NCBI GenBank assembly: GCA_047638395.1
Contig: JBLIMV010000022.1
Location: forward strand, 38,880 to 102,879
Source of the DNA: CAXBCP01 sp047638395
Lineage (GTDB): Bacteria > Pseudomonadota > Alphaproteobacteria > MPNO01 > UBA830
Direction of reading: 5' to 3'
Length of the DNA stretch: 64,000 bases
Below the pieces are notes generated by a model that was not told the DNA's origin, ran no database searches, and worked only from the letters and a program-made list of their open reading frames with translations. A program made the translations under genes and the position numbers. Positions 62,150-64,000 of the stretch are shown piece after piece. The stretch's first letter is position 1, and each line of letters starts with the position of its first letter.

Positions 62150-62839
62150 ATGAAGCGAGTGGAATTGTATGCGCGGGTGCGCCACGCGGTGATGATAGAT
62201 GGGCTGAGCCAGCGGGAAGCGGCTCGTTGCTTTGGGATTGATCCGCGCACGGTCAGGAAGATGCTGAGCTATTCCGTGCCGCCGGGTTATATCCGGACGA
62301 GGCCGCCAGTGCGCCCGAAGCTCGATCCCTTCATCGGTGTTATAGACAGCATCCTGGAGGAGGATAAAGAACGCCCGAAGAAGCAAGGCTTCGCCTATCT
62401 GGCTGTCGTGATCGACCTCTACTCCCGTCGTGTCGTTGGCTGGTCTATGCAGAGCCGCCAGACGACGGACGTTGTCCTGCAGGCATTGCTGATGGCGGTG
62501 TGGCGCAGGAAACCGAAGAACAGGGTGCTGATCCACTCGGACCAGGGTTCCCAGTTCACCAGCAGGGACTGGGCTTCATTCCTGAAGCACCACAATCTGG
62601 AGCATTCCATGAGCCCGCGCGGAAACTGTCATGACAACGCGGTCGCGGAGAGCTTCTTCAACCTGCTCAAGCGCGAACGGATAAGGCGCAGGACCTATAA
62701 AACCCGAGCCGGTGCCAGGCAGGACGTGTTCGACTACATCGAGATGTTCTACAATCCGAAGCGGAAGCACACGAAAAACGGGATGCTCTCGCCCGTTGAG
62801 TTCGAACGGCAGCGAAAAACGATAACCGAAGGCGTCTAA
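62150..62839 (+). CDS. Chimeric transposase: IS21 IstA N-terminus fused to IS3 OrfB catalytic domain
   Basis: This intact 229-aa frame begins as IS21 IstA (MKRVELYARVRHAVMIDGLS, QREAARCFGIDPRTVRKML; EEDKERPKKQ, residues 1-79) and switches at about 62387 to IS3-family OrfB (FAYLAVVIDLYSRRVVGWSM; IHSDQGSQFTS; NAVAESFFNLLKRE; FYNPKRKHTKNGMLSP). The DDE triad of the IS3 part is complete (D89, D131, E167), but the IstA DNA-binding part replaces the OrfA/OrfB N-terminus. GGGCGGGGA precedes the ATG. It is probably a recombination relic, though expression is possible. Confidence 0.85.
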   Translation: MKRVELYARVRHAVMIDGLSQREAARCFGIDPRTVRKMLSYSVPPGYIRTRPPVRPKLDPFIGVIDSILEEDKERPKKQGFAYLAVVIDLYSRRVVGWSMQSRQTTDVVLQALLMAVWRRKPKNRVLIHSDQGSQFTSRDWASFLKHHNLEHSMSPRGNCHDNAVAESFFNLLKRERIRRRTYKTRAGARQDVFDYIEMFYNPKRKHTKNGMLSPVEFERQRKTITEGV

Positions 62840-62997
62840 AAAACTAGGGGCTATTCATTCTTTCGATAGTCCGTGGGCCCAATACACCTTAATTTTGGAT
62901 TTAAATGCGGAGATGAAGCCGCATTCTGGACCGAAATTCCCGTGATGTCAGCGATGTTCTCACCCATTCTCTAGGAGAATTTTAAGGAGTATCTGTG

Positions 62998-63174
62998 ATG
63001 CAGGCAAACGATGCGCGAACCCTCCAGGGTAAAGTCGGTGAAGTCGGTGAAGTCGGTGAGTTTGGGGGGGGTGAGTCCTGCCCGCTCAATCCCGCTAGGG
63101 GTGTTATACATGGACTCTTAATATCTCTGTTGCTTTGGGGTGGTTTGGTAACAATAATTTATAAAATGTTCTAA
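62998..63174 (+). CDS. Small single-span membrane protein with internal peptide repeat
   Basis: The 58-aa frame has AAGGAGT 9 bp before the ATG. It opens MQANDARTLQG, then has KVGEVGEVGEFGGG, encoded by three perfect 9-bp tandem copies (63032-63058), and ends in one hydrophobic helix with a basic tail (IHGLLISLLLWGGLVTIIYKMF). Shine-Dalgarno, stop and hydrophobicity support a real gene; no family is recognised. It sits in AT-richer sequence between IS remnants. A 7-bp-stem hairpin (AATGCGG/CCGCATT, 62904-62925) lies upstream. Confidence 0.5.
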   Translation: MQANDARTLQGKVGEVGEVGEFGGGESCPLNPARGVIHGLLISLLLWGGLVTIIYKMF

Positions 63175-63198
63175 AATATCTAGATTGGGAGATGCTCT

Positions 63199-63453
63199 CT
63201 GCAGGATATTGTCACGTTAACAGGGGAAACGGCTAACCTCGCCAATTTCATGCGGACTTTGGCTTTACCCGAAGAGGTGGAGCATTGGTCACTGACCACG
63301 TTACGGGAGAAGCTGGTCAAGATCGGAGCCAAGGTCGTCAGACATGGCCGTTACGTTACGTTCCAATTAGCCGAGGTAGCCGTGCCGAAAATCTTGTTCC
63401 AGAAAATCCTGGCCTTGATTGATGATCTACGCCGAAGCCCCGTTCCGGTGTAG
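63199..63453 (+). pseudogene. IS1380 family transposase, C-terminal fragment
   Basis: The frame reads ANLANFMRTLALPEEVEHWS, LTTLREKLVKIGAKVVRHGR and YVTFQLAEVAVPK, the C-terminal 70 or so residues of IS1380 transposases, ending at TAG 63453. The piece lacks everything upstream, and the first in-frame ATG is at 63250. It probably belongs to the same element as the N-terminal fragment at 58986. Confidence 0.82.
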
Positions 63454-63864
63454 GCCGAGGAAATTGACGGGAAGGTGGAAAGACATGAGAGGTGTGTCTG
63501 GATGGCGGGAATTATCGAAAAATAGCATTCAGAACGCCGCTAATTCGTCAAAATTAGAGGCGTCGGGCGATTGGAGAAAATAATGCTTCAGAAAAGGGTA
63601 TGATTTTGTATAATAGTACCGATTGTGAAGATCATATGGGAAATGTCAGTTTAGAACTTCTTCGCCTGGATAAAGAAATTACTCTCATTCTGAGTGATAT
63701 CCTTATGTCCGGGCCAAAACAACCCAAGCTGGCTCATATTCTATCCTTTTGATAACTCACTCATGGTGTCGTGATTTCATCAGAACAATGAGCGAGAGTG
63801 GGTATTTTTAGAGATGCCCTAGAGTTGTCCATGGAAAACACTGTCTGTTATTCAACGAGGAACA
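63454..63864. other. Gene-poor AT-rich stretch after the IS cluster
   Basis: This 411-bp gap is visibly richer in A+T than the rest of the window. Its only candidate gene is a 50-codon frame (63600-63752) listed separately. No RNA gene, terminator or IS end is evident. Confidence 0.6.
63600..63752 (+). CDS. Possible 50-aa small protein
   Basis: The frame MILYNSTDCEDHMGNVSLEL, then LRLDKEITLILSDILMSGPK, ends at TGA 63752. AAAAGGG 3-9 bp before the ATG is a weak Shine-Dalgarno, and a 6-codon frame overlaps it by ATGA. There is no recognised motif, and it could be chance in AT-rich DNA. Confidence 0.25.
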   Translation: MILYNSTDCEDHMGNVSLELLRLDKEITLILSDILMSGPKQPKLAHILSF

Positions 63865-64000
63865 ATGAATTTTTCCACCCCTGAAGATTATTACGCGGTT
63901 CTTGGAGTCTTACCCTCTATCGAACAAACAGCCCTTGCCGCAGTCTATAAAGCACTAATTAGAAAATATCATCCTGACGTTTATTCAGGTGATAAAACGG
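63865..64000 (+). CDS. J-domain (DnaJ-like) protein, cut by window end
   Basis: The frame starts MNFSTPEDYYAVLGVLPS and contains AVYKALIRKYHPDVYSGD, a J-domain with the HPD motif that stimulates Hsp70 ATPase. GAGGAAC lies just before the ATG. Only 45 residues are in the window, so the rest of the architecture is unknown. It lies in AT-rich, probably acquired DNA downstream of the IS cluster. Confidence 0.8.
   Translation, partial: MNFSTPEDYYAVLGVLPSIEQTALAAVYKALIRKYHPDVYSGDKT

Overview
The window is alphaproteobacterial chromosome, probably from a Rhodospirillales-like lineage. The evidence is lineage-specific gene sets: DivK next to PleD, an HdaA-type DnaA-like protein, an EipB-family envelope protein, a 42-residue aa3 oxidase subunit IV, GatCAB with AspRS, and the run lptF-lptG-lptD-surA-pdxA-rsmA. 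The backbone is GC-rich. Genus cannot be told from sequence reading alone.

Layout. 1-10,126: an SDR oxidoreductase cut by the window start; yicC-gmk on the plus strand; then a minus-strand outer-membrane biogenesis operon transcribed lptF, lptG, lptD, surA, pdxA, rsmA. 10,417-17,645: pepA-holC, ndk with a terminator, a tiny oxidase subunit, purM-purN, and a DUF2066 protein/CDP-alcohol transferase/hdaA operon diverging from purM. 17,652-26,909: an FAD oxidoreductase, rnd, aspS, a diguanylate cyclase, eipB, a ROK kinase, divK-pleD (cell-cycle phosphorelay and c-di-GMP) and rpmG. 27,006-37,940: an S41 protease, rnr, topA, dprA, plsY, pyrC-pyrB. 38,021-49,801: a catabolic stretch (CoA-transferase, flavin reductase, luciferase-like monooxygenase, Tat-type deaminase, AEC permease), ruvX, gatC-gatA-(membrane protein)-gatB, three tandem glutathione transferases and two small conserved-looking proteins. 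49,910-51,628: a ThDP enzyme.

At 51,725-51,814 lies tRNA-Ser(GCT). Everything beyond it looks acquired. Next to its 3' end is a 300-bp block dense in a CAGGGAAWTT motif, then a minus-strand cassette. This cassette is transcribed in the order: unrecognised 228-aa protein, ParB-domain/DNA methyltransferase fusion, DUF5681 protein, phage terminase large subunit, a 254-bp gap with a perfect 20-bp palindrome, DUF3489 protein, DUF2924 protein, large serine recombinase lacking the usual zinc-ribbon cysteines. No portal, capsid, tail, lysis or phage replication gene is present. A complete terminase with an adjacent modification enzyme and integrase-type recombinase, but no virion genes, is the most unusual system in the window. 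It could be a packaging satellite, a decayed prophage or a defence/modification island.

From 58,986 to 63,453 is an IS graveyard: the two ends of an IS1380 transposase enclose an IS6 element, a broken IS66, an IS630 fragment and an in-frame IS21/IS3 hybrid. The last kilobase is AT-richer and ends inside a J-domain gene.

A second-scale pattern runs through the backbone: short perfect or near-perfect tandem duplications (9-22 bp, 2-3 copies) sit on gene starts, stops and junctions at eight or more places, several of them copying stop or start codons.
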